31,052 nucleotides of DNA from JAPLJQ01 sp037143735 (GTDB lineage Bacteria; Desulfobacterota; Syntrophia; Syntrophales; UBA2185), in NCBI GenBank assembly GCA_037143735.1, contig JBAWYD010000013.1, positions 1 to 31,052 on the forward strand. The letters are read 5' to 3'. The notes beneath the pieces were generated by a model that was not told the DNA's origin, did not search any database, and saw nothing but the letters and a program-made list of their open reading frames with translations. The position numbers were made by a program, and so were the translations under genes. Within the stretch, counting starts at the first letter, position 1. Each line of letters starts with the position of its first letter. Positions 6,682 through 14,475 of this stretch are shown one piece after another.

Positions 6682-7552
6682 AAATCACTTCACGGTGAAA
6701 CTTTAAAAATTCGGGATGAGGAGCGGATACATTATTCGAGGGCACTCGAATTTTCCCAGTGGTGTTGATAAGTTGATAAATTTTTGGAGGGACAATATTT
6801 TTCACTATGATATCGCCGGAGTCTGCCACTGAGATAAGGCCGTGGTCAAACATCCAATGGAAGGTGCGGCAAAGGGCAATGCCGTTTCTCACCGAATCGG
6901 GACCATTAAATTTAACAGGCCTGATATGAGCGGCCTCCACCTCCGTGATACCTCGGTCATTCTTTATAGTAATCCCTGTCATCGCACATGTTAAACCGTA
7001 TTCCTCTTTCACCAACCTTGCAAAAGCAGCTTCACGAAAGGGTCTTTCGATAATTTGTTGAATGACGGGCCGTTTTGAATCAAAAGTGGCCAATGGCTCA
7101 GCAACTTCTTGCTTATTTTTTTCGTTTATCCGTGCCAATCCAGCTGCAACAATAGCCTGATACTCTTCATCCTGAATAATTCTAACGGCTCTGCCAAATG
7201 CCCCTTTGTTGGTTGAACCATCGGCTTTTTTGAGCCCACTTTCGTAATAGTATGAGCCAATTTTGAAGGGAACCGGTGCCGAAAATTCCACATAGTTTTC
7301 TACGAAAGCATAGTAATGATCTTTCAAGGCAACGTCTTCTTTGATGTGAGTTACACGGGCAGTTGCGAAGTAACATTGACGTCCTGCATGGCCGGCTGGT
7401 GAAATGTCTTCTCTTCTTGGCTCGTAGTATACAATCCAATCACCGATTGTCAGGGTCGCTTGACGTAAATAGGTCTTTGGAAAATGATACATCAATTCAG
7501 GAAGATCATTGTAACTCGGAGTTATTTTTGTTGTGAAAATTGCTTTTGCCAT
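6662..7552 (-). CDS. HNH restriction-type endonuclease
   Basis: A 296-aa protein. The C-terminal third carries an HNH nuclease domain of the type found in modification-dependent and other restriction enzymes: VEAAHIRPV (H209), NGIALCRTFHWMFDHGLI with N223, H232 and H237. The N-terminal 130 residues (YHFPKTYLRQ, GDWIVYYEPRR, SYYYESGLKK) look like a beta-rich recognition domain, perhaps PUA/EVE- or SRA-like, that would read modified DNA; this is inference. It stands beside the AIPR-like remnant and the AbiE toxin-antitoxin genes, a defence-island context. No partner methyltransferase is in view, which fits a modification-dependent nuclease or a decayed system. The start follows AAGGCACCTGATT. 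Confidence 0.85.
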   Translation of the reverse strand: MAKAIFTTKITPSYNDLPELMYHFPKTYLRQATLTIGDWIVYYEPRREDISPAGHAGRQCYFATARVTHIKEDVALKDHYYAFVENYVEFSAPVPFKIGSYYYESGLKKADGSTNKGAFGRAVRIIQDEEYQAIVAAGLARINEKNKQEVAEPLATFDSKRPVIQQIIERPFREAAFARLVKEEYGLTCAMTGITIKNDRGITEVEAAHIRPVKFNGPDSVRNGIALCRTFHWMFDHGLISVADSGDIIVKNIVPPKIYQLINTTGKIRVPSNNVSAPHPEFLKFHREVIYDPATH

Positions 7553-7641
7553 AATCAGGTGCCTTGATTATAGTTCATTTTCGCAAACCTTTTAGCATTT
7601 TGTATGCGAATATATCAATAACTGGAATAGGCAACTCGATC

Positions 7642-8478
7642 TTATCCAAAGTTTTCCTTCTTCAGTTCCCTTGTCACCGCCCGGTACACCTCGTCGAATT
7701 CCGGAAGCTCGGCCATCTGCGCCGACAATCTGACCGACCAGAGTTTTTTCAGACGGGCCTCTTTCCGCAGAAATATGTCCTTTGCGTCGGTCATCGTTCT
7801 GTTCCGGAATTCCGCCTTGGAGGCGACCGCATGGGTCAAATCGACCGGGTTGACAAGGCCGTTGCCGGTCAGGCGCCACAGGTCATAAAGATCCCTCGGC
7901 TCGTTCCGCGCCGGGTCGAAAAGGGCGACGATTTTCTCCGCCGCGATTTCGTTGAGGGAGTAGACGCCGATCATCGCGTCCGTCGGAAGATCGCGGTATT
8001 CATCGTATGTCTTGAGAACCGGCAGTGTTTCTAAAGGGAAAACGATTCTTTCCCGGATGGTGATATCCACCTTGACCTCCTTGCCGGTCGCACCGGGAAG
8101 GGGGCCTTCATAAGCAAGATAGAACGTATGGCTGTTTTCGTGGGACTGCCGGTCATAACGGCGGGGGCGGATCTTGATCCCCGATGCCTCTTCCGTGCGG
8201 CTGAATGCTTCATCGAGGTGACCCCTGATTGTTTCAAACGCGGTCTCTTTGCGCAGGGTGAAATCGAGATCCTCGGAAAAACGGTAGTCGGGGATGTAGC
8301 ATTTCTTGATCGCCGTGCCGCCTTTGAAGGCGAGGATATCCTTGAGCGGGGTCGCGGACAAGCCGACGAGGAACCAAGAGAGACAGTAATCCTTTTCCAG
8401 GACGGCCTCCGGGATGCGGCGCCCTCCTCCACGGGCGAGACGGTTTGACAGCAGTGACAGATCGCGTTGCGGGATCAT
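7642..8478 (-). CDS. abiEii: AbiEii/AbiGii-type nucleotidyltransferase toxin (type IV toxin-antitoxin)
   Basis: A 278-aa member of the nucleotidyltransferase-like AbiEii family. The signature GGTAIKK (residues 53-59) followed by RFSEDLDFT (D70 and D72 as metal-binding carboxylates) is intact, and the third conserved region IAAEKIVALF...RDLYDLW lies near residues 190-215. AbiEii toxins transfer nucleotides (GTP-dependent in the characterised lactococcal/streptococcal system; related toxins modify tRNA) and halt growth after phage infection. The start codon shares one base with the antitoxin stop (TAATG), so the pair is translationally coupled, antitoxin first. Control is presumably through the antitoxin acting at the upstream operators. 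High confidence in family; actual activity untested. Confidence 0.95.
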   Translation of the reverse strand: MIPQRDLSLLSNRLARGGGRRIPEAVLEKDYCLSWFLVGLSATPLKDILAFKGGTAIKKCYIPDYRFSEDLDFTLRKETAFETIRGHLDEAFSRTEEASGIKIRPRRYDRQSHENSHTFYLAYEGPLPGATGKEVKVDITIRERIVFPLETLPVLKTYDEYRDLPTDAMIGVYSLNEIAAEKIVALFDPARNEPRDLYDLWRLTGNGLVNPVDLTHAVASKAEFRNRTMTDAKDIFLRKEARLKKLWSVRLSAQMAELPEFDEVYRAVTRELKKENFG

Positions 8479-9314
8479 TACGTCCTCACAGTCGAAAGAA
8501 GTTCATCGGGCGACACATTCAAGTGCAGCCTCCATTTACGCAGGAATTTCCCCTCGGCCGGCAGAAGGGGGTCGAGCTTCACATAGGTGTTTGTCAGCCG
8601 GTCGCGGAGTCGATTGCGGCTTTTGAGTGAACCGATTTCGTAAAGCTCCATGATATACCCCAGCCGGCGGATGACGGCCCCGACGTCCATTCTCAATGCA
8701 TAATCAACCAGCTTGCCGTCGTTTAATTCCGGCTTCTTGATCCAGATTCCCTTGGCCAGTTCGGTGACGCCGCCGCAATATTCCGGCATCCGGAGGCCGT
8801 CCAGGACGGTCCGCTCCGGATCGCTGATCCTGATCTTCTCCTGTTTGGTGATCCAGTGGTCCGCCAGGCCGAAGAAATAACCCTTTCCGGAGGTGATAAA
8901 CCGGAACTCGGCGCCCATGATCCGGATGGGGCGGTGTTTTTCCAATGTCGTCACGTGAACGACCAACTGGGGCTGGGTGACCATGCCGTGGATCTCCATC
9001 GCCGTGCCGTGGGAGATGTAGTAGTCTTTCCCGCCTGCCAACTCGCGGGCCACGATGAGGGGGTTCCCCATGTACTCTCTTTCTTTTCCCAGTTCGAAGG
9101 GGACGAGGATAAAAAGCCCGGGTTTCAACCGCGTGGCCACGCCCCTGTTTACGAGTTTTCTGACCAGGCTGCGTGTGGACGGTTCTTCCAGACCAAGGAT
9201 TCGCTGGACGTCTTCCAGGCGGAAAACCGGCTTGTTTTCTTCGTGGAGCGATGTGACAAGCTGCGCTGCCTGTGGGCCGAGGGTCTTCATCTGGGTATTA
9301 TGTTTCAGATTCAT
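8478..9314 (-). CDS. abiEi: AbiEi-type antitoxin/autorepressor (type IV toxin-antitoxin)
   Basis: A 278-aa protein with an N-terminal winged-helix domain (residues 20-75: FRLEDVQRILGLEEPSTRSLVRKLVNRGVATRLKPGLF, in two parts) and a C-terminal AbiEi domain with YYISHGTAMEIHGM and RTVLDGL. AbiEi proteins bind inverted repeats in their own promoter and neutralise AbiEii without forming a stable complex (type IV). Consistent with this, two copies of a 31-base imperfect dyad lie immediately upstream. The ATG at 9314 is at the edge of the nearer operator, so the leader is very short. The operon is antitoxin then toxin with a one-base overlap. Confidence 0.95.
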   Translation of the reverse strand: MNLKHNTQMKTLGPQAAQLVTSLHEENKPVFRLEDVQRILGLEEPSTRSLVRKLVNRGVATRLKPGLFILVPFELGKEREYMGNPLIVARELAGGKDYYISHGTAMEIHGMVTQPQLVVHVTTLEKHRPIRIMGAEFRFITSGKGYFFGLADHWITKQEKIRISDPERTVLDGLRMPEYCGGVTELAKGIWIKKPELNDGKLVDYALRMDVGAVIRRLGYIMELYEIGSLKSRNRLRDRLTNTYVKLDPLLPAEGKFLRKWRLHLNVSPDELLSTVRT

Positions 9315-9414
9315 ATGGTGTCCTTTGAGGGCACAGAATGCACATAAATTATGATATTGTCAATCAGAATTATATTCCGATCTCATTATGTGCCTTCATA
9401 GGGCACACTATGCA
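9312..9414 (-). promoter_or_regulatory. abiE promoter with two 31-bp operator copies
   Basis: TTGACA (9363-9358) and CATTCT (9340-9335) on the minus strand are 17 bases apart. Two 31-base elements at 9312-9342 and 9384-9414 align without gaps at 21 positions, and each holds an inner dyad of the form GTGCC...GGGCAC (degenerate in the nearer copy). They are 72 bp apart start to start, about seven helical turns. The nearer copy covers the -10 box and start codon, the farther lies upstream of -35: a classic autorepression layout with cooperative binding. Confidence 0.7.
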
Positions 9415-9482
9415 ACCCGATTATAATCAGACTTACAACGGAAAATCCACAATGTGAAAAGAAGCGTAACAAAGGAAGTCCT

Positions 9483-9513
9483 TATCAGTTAGTATCAGTC
9501 AGTCAGTATCAGT
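9483..9513. repeat. Three short TATCAGT repeats
   Basis: TATCAGT occurs at 9483-9489, 9493-9499 and 9507-9513, between the abiE operators and the end of the Fpg gene. Spacings are 10 and 14 bases. No function can be assigned. Confidence 0.6.
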
Positions 9514-9515
9514 TT

Positions 9516-10298
9516 TTATTTCTGGCAGGACGGACAGAAGTAGGTTCCCCTGCCGCTCAAGCGCTCCCGCTGAATCATGCCGTGACATCTCCCGCAGGGA
9601 TGACCGTCACGGGCATATACGTTCAGTTCATCCTGAAATTCCCCTTTGCGGCCAAACAGGTCGCGCCAGTCCGATATGGTCGTACCACGACAGACAACGG
9701 CCCTTTTAAGGATCCGACTTACCGCCTCTGCAACAGCCTCCCACTCACGAAAAGATAAACTGCAAGCCTTTCGCCAGGGATTGACAGACGCTTCATGGAG
9801 AATCTCACAGGCATAGATATTTCCGATACCGGCGATCCATCTCTGATCCATGAGGAAAGCTTTTACGGGAAGCCGTCTGTTTTTGGCCAGCTCCACAAGC
9901 TGATCAGCCGAACAATGCTGCAAAGGATCGTCAATCACGACACAGCCGGGCTGATGGTCCCGCATGACAAGGGTTGCAAACCGCCGGGGATCAATAAAGA
10001 TGAGACTGCCCTGCGCAAAGGCAATCGTAAAGCGTGCATGCGCCGGCAGCCTTTCCTGTCGATCGTTCTGCCACTGTAACCGGCCGGTCATCCGGAGATG
10101 GAGCACCATTTTTCTGTCATTATCAAGGTGCATCTCCAGAGCCTTTCCACGACGGGTGACGGCTGTTATTTTTCTGCCGACCGCTTCATCGATCAGTGTT
10201 AGTTTGGAATCGATGATTTCAATACCCAGGATAGTCTTGTTCAGGACGACTTTTCTCAATTGACGGCACAGGGTTTCTGCTTCGGGAAGTTCCGGCAT
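9516..10298 (-). CDS. mutM: Formamidopyrimidine-DNA glycosylase (Fpg/MutM)
   Basis: A 260-aa bifunctional glycosylase/AP lyase that removes 8-oxoguanine and formamidopyrimidines. I start at ATG 10298 rather than the longer in-frame ATG at 10337 because the N-terminal proline of MPELPEAETL (P2, E3) is the catalytic nucleophile after Met removal; AGAGG lies six bases upstream. K52 in TRRGK matches the conserved beta-hairpin lysine; the helix-two-turn-helix is in IAGIGNIYACEILHEA; and the C-terminal zinc finger CGRCHG...YFCPSC is complete with four cysteines. It is divergent from the KamA gene and probably monocistronic. Confidence 0.97.
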   Translation of the reverse strand: MPELPEAETLCRQLRKVVLNKTILGIEIIDSKLTLIDEAVGRKITAVTRRGKALEMHLDNDRKMVLHLRMTGRLQWQNDRQERLPAHARFTIAFAQGSLIFIDPRRFATLVMRDHQPGCVVIDDPLQHCSADQLVELAKNRRLPVKAFLMDQRWIAGIGNIYACEILHEASVNPWRKACSLSFREWEAVAEAVSRILKRAVVCRGTTISDWRDLFGRKGEFQDELNVYARDGHPCGRCHGMIQRERLSGRGTYFCPSCQK

Positions 10299-10396
10299 TT
10301 TTTCCTCTTTTTTTCGCAATAAAAACGGCTGTTCCACCGTCTAATTTTCAGTGCCTTTATGTCAAGAAAAAATGGTTGAAAATGAGGAAAAATTTA

Positions 10397-10425
10397 TTGA
10401 CAATCACAAATAAAAAGAGTAGAGC
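10397..10425 (+). promoter_or_regulatory. Candidate promoter of the KamA/ATP-grasp/GNAT operon
   Basis: TTGACA (10397-10402) is consensus; the best -10 at 17-base spacing, TAGAGC (10420-10425), is weak. Transcription would start about 70 bases before the KamA start codon. The weak -10 may mean an activator or a different sigma factor is needed. On the other strand TTGACA (10365-10360) could serve the Fpg gene, also with a poor -10. Confidence 0.35.
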
Positions 10426-10499
10426 GCCAATAGGGGAACGAGTGGAAATCGAACGAGAAAATCCGATTAAATGCTTCGTAAAGCAAGGAGGGTAAGTAC

Positions 10500-11807
10500 A
10501 TGGAAAGCGAAGCCCTTTTCAATGAGGAGGTTGAACCTCCAGGTCGAATAACCGGTCTTGTTGTTGGAATTGATTATAATCATCGCATAGATGACATTTT
10601 TCCATCCCGTAACACCCACCCAAACCCACCTGTGGTTTTGATCAAGCCACTGCGCAGAGTTTCTCGTTTTAAAGACAGTACGAGAGCCCAGACCTTCCGG
10701 AAACATTTCTATCCGGAAATTACGACTGCTGAGTGGCAGGACTGGAAATGGCAATTCCGAAACCGGATAACGGATGTCCGGACGCTGTCACAGATGATCT
10801 GGCTTTCACAGGAAGAGCGGCTTGCCATGAACGGACAGGAGGGTCATCTGCCCGTTGCCATCACACCGTATTATGCCAGCCTTCTTGATGAAATGGATGT
10901 GTCCCAGCCGTTACGACGCATGGTGGTGCCGGTAACCGATGAATGCTACCGCACTGCGGAAGAAGAAGAAGATCCTCTCGGAGAAGAACATGACAGCCCC
11001 GTGGCCGGGATCGTCCATCGATATCCGGATCGCGTCCTTTTTCTCGTAACCGATTCCTGTGCAACCTATTGCCGATACTGTACCCGCTCGCGCATAGTCG
11101 GCAGACACCAGAAGCGCCTTTCAAGTATCGATCATTGGGAAAGCGCCATCGCATACATAAGACAAAACCCGCAGATTCGCGACGTCCTCCTGTCCGGCGG
11201 TGATCCCCTGACCCTGTCAGACTCGAAGCTGGAATGGCTGTTATCCCGGTTGAAAGAAATACCCCATCTGGAGATCCTGCGGATCGGGACCAAGGTACCC
11301 GTCGTCATGCCTCAACGGATCACAACGCAGCTCATTTACACCTTAAAACGGTTCCATCCCCTCTGGATAAGCATCCATGTAAACCATCCCGATGAAATAA
11401 CCCCCGAGATGAGCCAGGCATGCACCCGACTGGCCAATGCCGGCATCCCTCTCGGAAGTCAGACAGTTCTCCTCCATAAGATCAACGACAACATGGATAC
11501 CATGAAGCGGCTTCTCCACGGTTTGCTCAAAATACGGGTGAAACCCTATTATCTCTATCAATGTGATCCGATACCCGGATCATCCCACTTCCGCACATCC
11601 GTAAAGACGGGACTTAACCTTATTGGCGGATTAAGGGGACACACGACAGGCTACGCCGTGCCGACCTACGTCATAGACGCTCCAGGCGGGGGTGGTAAAA
11701 TCCCCCTGCTTCCCGAATACGTCATAGGGCATGAAGGCAACCACCTGATTCTCAGAAATTACCAGGGACGGATATTTCATTATCCGGACAGCCGTTGCAC
11801 CCCGTGA
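10500..11807 (+). CDS. KamA-family radical SAM aminomutase, predicted lysine 2,3-aminomutase
   Basis: A 435-aa radical SAM/PLP enzyme. C187-xxx-C191-xx-C194 (CATYCRYC) binds the [4Fe-4S] cluster; LSGGDPLTL is the SAM-binding GGD stretch; and the PLP lysine K400 lies in DAPGGGGK. In clostridial lysine 2,3-aminomutase, D293 and D330 hold the lysine side chain and K337 binds PLP. Here D356 (YQCD), D393 (VIDAPGG) and K400 keep exactly the same spacings (37 and 7), whereas glutamate 2,3-aminomutases change both aspartates. I therefore predict L-lysine to beta-lysine. The N-terminal 60 residues are unusual for the family. AGGAGGG precedes the start. It heads a run with two ATP-grasp ligases and a GNAT enzyme, so beta-lysine is probably an intermediate of a longer pathway rather than of lysine fermentation (no other kam genes are seen). 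Confidence 0.9.
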   Translation: MESEALFNEEVEPPGRITGLVVGIDYNHRIDDIFPSRNTHPNPPVVLIKPLRRVSRFKDSTRAQTFRKHFYPEITTAEWQDWKWQFRNRITDVRTLSQMIWLSQEERLAMNGQEGHLPVAITPYYASLLDEMDVSQPLRRMVVPVTDECYRTAEEEEDPLGEEHDSPVAGIVHRYPDRVLFLVTDSCATYCRYCTRSRIVGRHQKRLSSIDHWESAIAYIRQNPQIRDVLLSGGDPLTLSDSKLEWLLSRLKEIPHLEILRIGTKVPVVMPQRITTQLIYTLKRFHPLWISIHVNHPDEITPEMSQACTRLANAGIPLGSQTVLLHKINDNMDTMKRLLHGLLKIRVKPYYLYQCDPIPGSSHFRTSVKTGLNLIGGLRGHTTGYAVPTYVIDAPGGGGKIPLLPEYVIGHEGNHLILRNYQGRIFHYPDSRCTP

Positions 11808-11847
11808 GCCTCAAGCCGGAAAGGAACGACTGCGGGGGAACGCAAGT

Positions 11848-12837
11848 TTGAAGATCGGCCTCACATACGATCTCCGGGATGATTACCTTGCCGAGGGATA
11901 CACGGAAGAAGAGACGGCAGAGTTCGACCGGTTAGATACCATCGAGGCCATTGAGGCAGCTCTCCTGTTTTCCGGTTACCGGCCCGATCGCATCGGACAT
12001 GTCAAGGCTCTTGTCACGCGACTGATATCCGGAGACCGGTGGGATATGGTTTTCAACATCGCAGAAGGGTTGCATGGGTTTGGCCGGGAGGCGCAGATTC
12101 CCGCCCTTCTTGAAGCATACGGCATTCCCTATACCTTTTCCGACCCCCTTGCGCTGACTCTTACCCTTCACAAAGGCATGGCCAAGCGTGTTCTCCGCGA
12201 CGTCGGCATCCCCACCCCTGATTTTATTGTCATTGAAACAGAAGATGACATCACCTCCCTGGAGATCCCCTTTCCTCTTTTTGCCAAGCCCGTTGCAGAG
12301 GGAACCGGCAAGGGCATTACGGCAGCCTCAAAAATCTCCTCGGAACGGGAATTGAAGCAGGTATGCAGGACTCTCCTGAAAAAATACCGTCAACCCGTTC
12401 TTGTTGAATCGTTTCTCCCCGGACGGGAGCTCACCGTAGGCATTGTCGGCACAGGAAAAGAAGCTGTTGCTCTCGGAGTCATGGAAATTCATTTGAGAGA
12501 CGAGGCCGAGCGGGACGTCTATTCTTTTACAAACAAGGAAAACTATGAATCTCTGGTGGAATACAACCTTGTCAACGATGACATGGCCCGGAATGCAGAA
12601 GAGATTGCCCTTGCCGCCTGGCGGGCCCTCGGATGCAGGGATGGAGGCAGGATTGATCTGCGAGCCGACGCAGCGGGGCATCCCAATGTGATGGAAATAA
12701 ATCCCCTGGCAGGGTTGCACCCTGTTCATTCGGATCTGCCCATTATCTGCAACCTGGCGGGGATACCCTATCACGAGCTCATTTCCATGATCATACGTTC
12801 CGCCCGGAAACGCATCCTCGTTGAGGATATTGTATGA
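11848..12837 (+). CDS. ATP-grasp ligase, D-Ala-D-Ala-ligase-like (first of two)
   Basis: A 329-aa ATP-grasp protein. Visible motifs are the N-terminal VFNIAEGLHGFGREAQIPALLEA (in two parts; typical of D-alanine--D-alanine ligases), the ATP-binding lysine strand FAKPVAEGTGKGI near residue 150, VLVESFLPGRELTVGIV near 190, and the metal-binding RIDLRAD with MEINPLAGLHP near 270-290. Such enzymes join a carboxylate to an amine through an acyl-phosphate. It replaces the usual EVNTxPG by EINPLAG. The start is TTG at 11848, with GGGGGAA upstream and no better ATG; the gap from KamA is 40 bases. It overlaps the next ligase by four bases (ATGA). Given the neighbours, an amino-acid or beta-lysine ligase is more likely than a cell-wall Ddl; substrates are unknown. 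Confidence 0.88.
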   Translation: MKIGLTYDLRDDYLAEGYTEEETAEFDRLDTIEAIEAALLFSGYRPDRIGHVKALVTRLISGDRWDMVFNIAEGLHGFGREAQIPALLEAYGIPYTFSDPLALTLTLHKGMAKRVLRDVGIPTPDFIVIETEDDITSLEIPFPLFAKPVAEGTGKGITAASKISSERELKQVCRTLLKKYRQPVLVESFLPGRELTVGIVGTGKEAVALGVMEIHLRDEAERDVYSFTNKENYESLVEYNLVNDDMARNAEEIALAAWRALGCRDGGRIDLRADAAGHPNVMEINPLAGLHPVHSDLPIICNLAGIPYHELISMIIRSARKRILVEDIV

Positions 12838-13826
12838 ATGCCGTCGTATTACACGGTGACGTGCAGGAAAACGCCGGTGTGGACGAACAGGATGTTCTCG
12901 TTCAGGTCGAGGCCGTATGCCGCTCCCTCACGGAACTGGGCCATACGCCGGTCGCTCTCCCTGTCTCGATGGATTTCAGAAAGGCCAGCGACATTCTCGC
13001 AGGCATCCGGCCGGATGTCGTTTTTAATCTTGTGGAGTCTATCGATGGGCATGGCGGGCTGATACACATCGCCCCTGCCATCCTGGATTCGTTAAACATC
13101 CCCTACACGGGTGCAAAAACGGATGCCATGTTTCTGACATCGAACAAGGTTCTTGCGAAGAAATTCCTTGACGCGAAAGAAATGCCCACTCCCCCGTCAT
13201 TTCTGGCTGATGACAGGCAGAGCCTGTTCATGGAAGGCTCTTATATCATCAAGGCAATCTGGGAACACGCCTCCGTCTGGCTGGATGAACATTCCATCAT
13301 ATATGCAAAAGACGGGAATCATCTCCGTCAGGCCATCCTGTCTCAACAGAAACGGCTCGGCATGACCTGTTTTGCCGAACCGTTTATCGATGGAAGGGAA
13401 TTCAATCTATCCCTTCTTGCGGGCGACACGGGACCGGAGGTTTTGCCGCCCGCCGAAATTCAGTTCCGTGATTATCCGCCGGATAAAGCAAAAGTTGTCG
13501 ATTACCGGTCCAAATGGGTCGAAGCTTCCTTTGAGTATCATCACACGCCAAGGCGTTTCGATTTCCCGGAGGAAGATGAACCGCTTATAAAACAATTGAC
13601 CAATCTGGCCATCCAGTGCTGGTATCTATTCAGCTTGCGGGGGTATGCAAGGGTCGACTTCCGTGTGGATGTAAACAACTACGCATGGATCCTCGAAGTC
13701 AACACAAATCCCTGCCTGTCACCAGATGGCGGCTTTGCCGCCGCCGTGGCGCAAGGCGGACTGACGTTTAACCGGGCGATTGAGCGTATCGTTCAGGATG
13801 CCTTGCGTTTCCAATATTTGTCATGA
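12834..13826 (+). CDS. ATP-grasp ligase, D-Ala-D-Ala-ligase-like (second of two)
   Basis: A 330-aa ATP-grasp protein, similar in layout to the upstream gene but clearly diverged: DVVFNLVESIDGHGGLIHIAP, YIIKAIWEHASVWLDE at the ATP-lysine strand, FAEPFIDGREFNLSLL, and the metal-binding RVDFRVD followed by LEVNTNPCLSPDGGF. The glycine-rich loop over ATP is replaced by IWEHASVWLD, so nucleotide handling differs from standard Ddl. The ATG overlaps the preceding stop as ATGA, indicating translational coupling. Two non-identical ligases in a row suggest two successive ligation steps or a heteromeric ligase. The acetyltransferase gene follows after 37 bases. Confidence 0.88.
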   Translation: MNAVVLHGDVQENAGVDEQDVLVQVEAVCRSLTELGHTPVALPVSMDFRKASDILAGIRPDVVFNLVESIDGHGGLIHIAPAILDSLNIPYTGAKTDAMFLTSNKVLAKKFLDAKEMPTPPSFLADDRQSLFMEGSYIIKAIWEHASVWLDEHSIIYAKDGNHLRQAILSQQKRLGMTCFAEPFIDGREFNLSLLAGDTGPEVLPPAEIQFRDYPPDKAKVVDYRSKWVEASFEYHHTPRRFDFPEEDEPLIKQLTNLAIQCWYLFSLRGYARVDFRVDVNNYAWILEVNTNPCLSPDGGFAAAVAQGGLTFNRAIERIVQDALRFQYLS

Positions 13827-13863
13827 GTAACTATTTCAAATTCCAAGTTTATTAAATCCATCT

Positions 13864-14355
13864 ATGAATGTAGACATCACATATCGTACAGACGTAAGAC
13901 TTTCAGATCGAAATGACGTTCGACAAATTGTTGAATCGACGGGATTTTTTTCTGAGGCGGAAATTGGAATCGCCGTGGAGCTTGTTGAAGAACGGCTGTC
14001 AAAAGGGCTCCAGAGCGGTTACCATTTTCTCTTTGGCGAAATGACCGGCAGGATTATCGGCTACACCTGTTTCGGTCCCATACCGGGTGCCGCGAACCGC
14101 TATGATTTTTACTGGATCGCGGTTCATCATGATTTTCGCCGGTCAGGCATCGGTAAATCGCTCCTGGTGAAGACCGAAGAGGCGATTGAGAAACAGGGAG
14201 GCCAACGCATTTATATTGAGACCTCCTCCCGGGATCAGTACAGAACAACCAGGATGTTTCATCGCGCATGCGGCTACCGGGAAGAAGCCGTCCTGAAGGA
14301 TTTTTACGCACCCGGCGATGACAAGGTCATCTACGTAAAGGCTATCCGTCCATAA
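13864..14355 (+). CDS. GNAT-family N-acetyltransferase
   Basis: A 163-aa single-domain acetyltransferase. Motif A, which binds the acetyl-CoA pyrophosphate, is seen in YWIAVHHDFRRSGIGKSL, and IYIETSSRDQYRTTRMFHRACGY forms motif B. It would transfer an acyl group from CoA to an amine. In methanogens and some bacteria lysine 2,3-aminomutase (AblA) is paired with a GNAT enzyme (AblB) that makes N-epsilon-acetyl-beta-lysine, an osmolyte; this protein is shorter than AblB and separated from KamA by two ligase genes, so the role is analogous at best. It is the last gene of the run; 120 bases follow before the next gene. Confidence 0.85.
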   Translation: MNVDITYRTDVRLSDRNDVRQIVESTGFFSEAEIGIAVELVEERLSKGLQSGYHFLFGEMTGRIIGYTCFGPIPGAANRYDFYWIAVHHDFRRSGIGKSLLVKTEEAIEKQGGQRIYIETSSRDQYRTTRMFHRACGYREEAVLKDFYAPGDDKVIYVKAIRP

Positions 14356-14475
14356 CCAAAATATGTTGCTTTTTTTGTAATAATCCGGTAGAGGGGATGC
14401 GCCGGCTGGTAATTGCATATATGCCGACTCACAGGGTGTCACCAACACAACGAATCATCACGGAGGGTACATCTG

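Noticed and set aside
7553..7641. TATAAT (minus strand, 7572-7567) as a promoter of the HNH gene
   Set aside because: The implied transcription start would fall within the ribosome binding site and no -35 is seen at the right distance.
9483..9513. TATCAGT repeats as a CRISPR-like or attachment-site array
   Set aside because: Units are only 7 bases with irregular short spacing, and no integrase or cas gene is near.
10299..10337. Longer N-terminus for Fpg
   Set aside because: The catalytic proline must be the second residue, so translation has to start at ATG 10298.
10500..11807. KamA as part of lysine fermentation
   Set aside because: No kamDE, kdd, kce or kal genes are nearby; the neighbours are ligases and an acetyltransferase.
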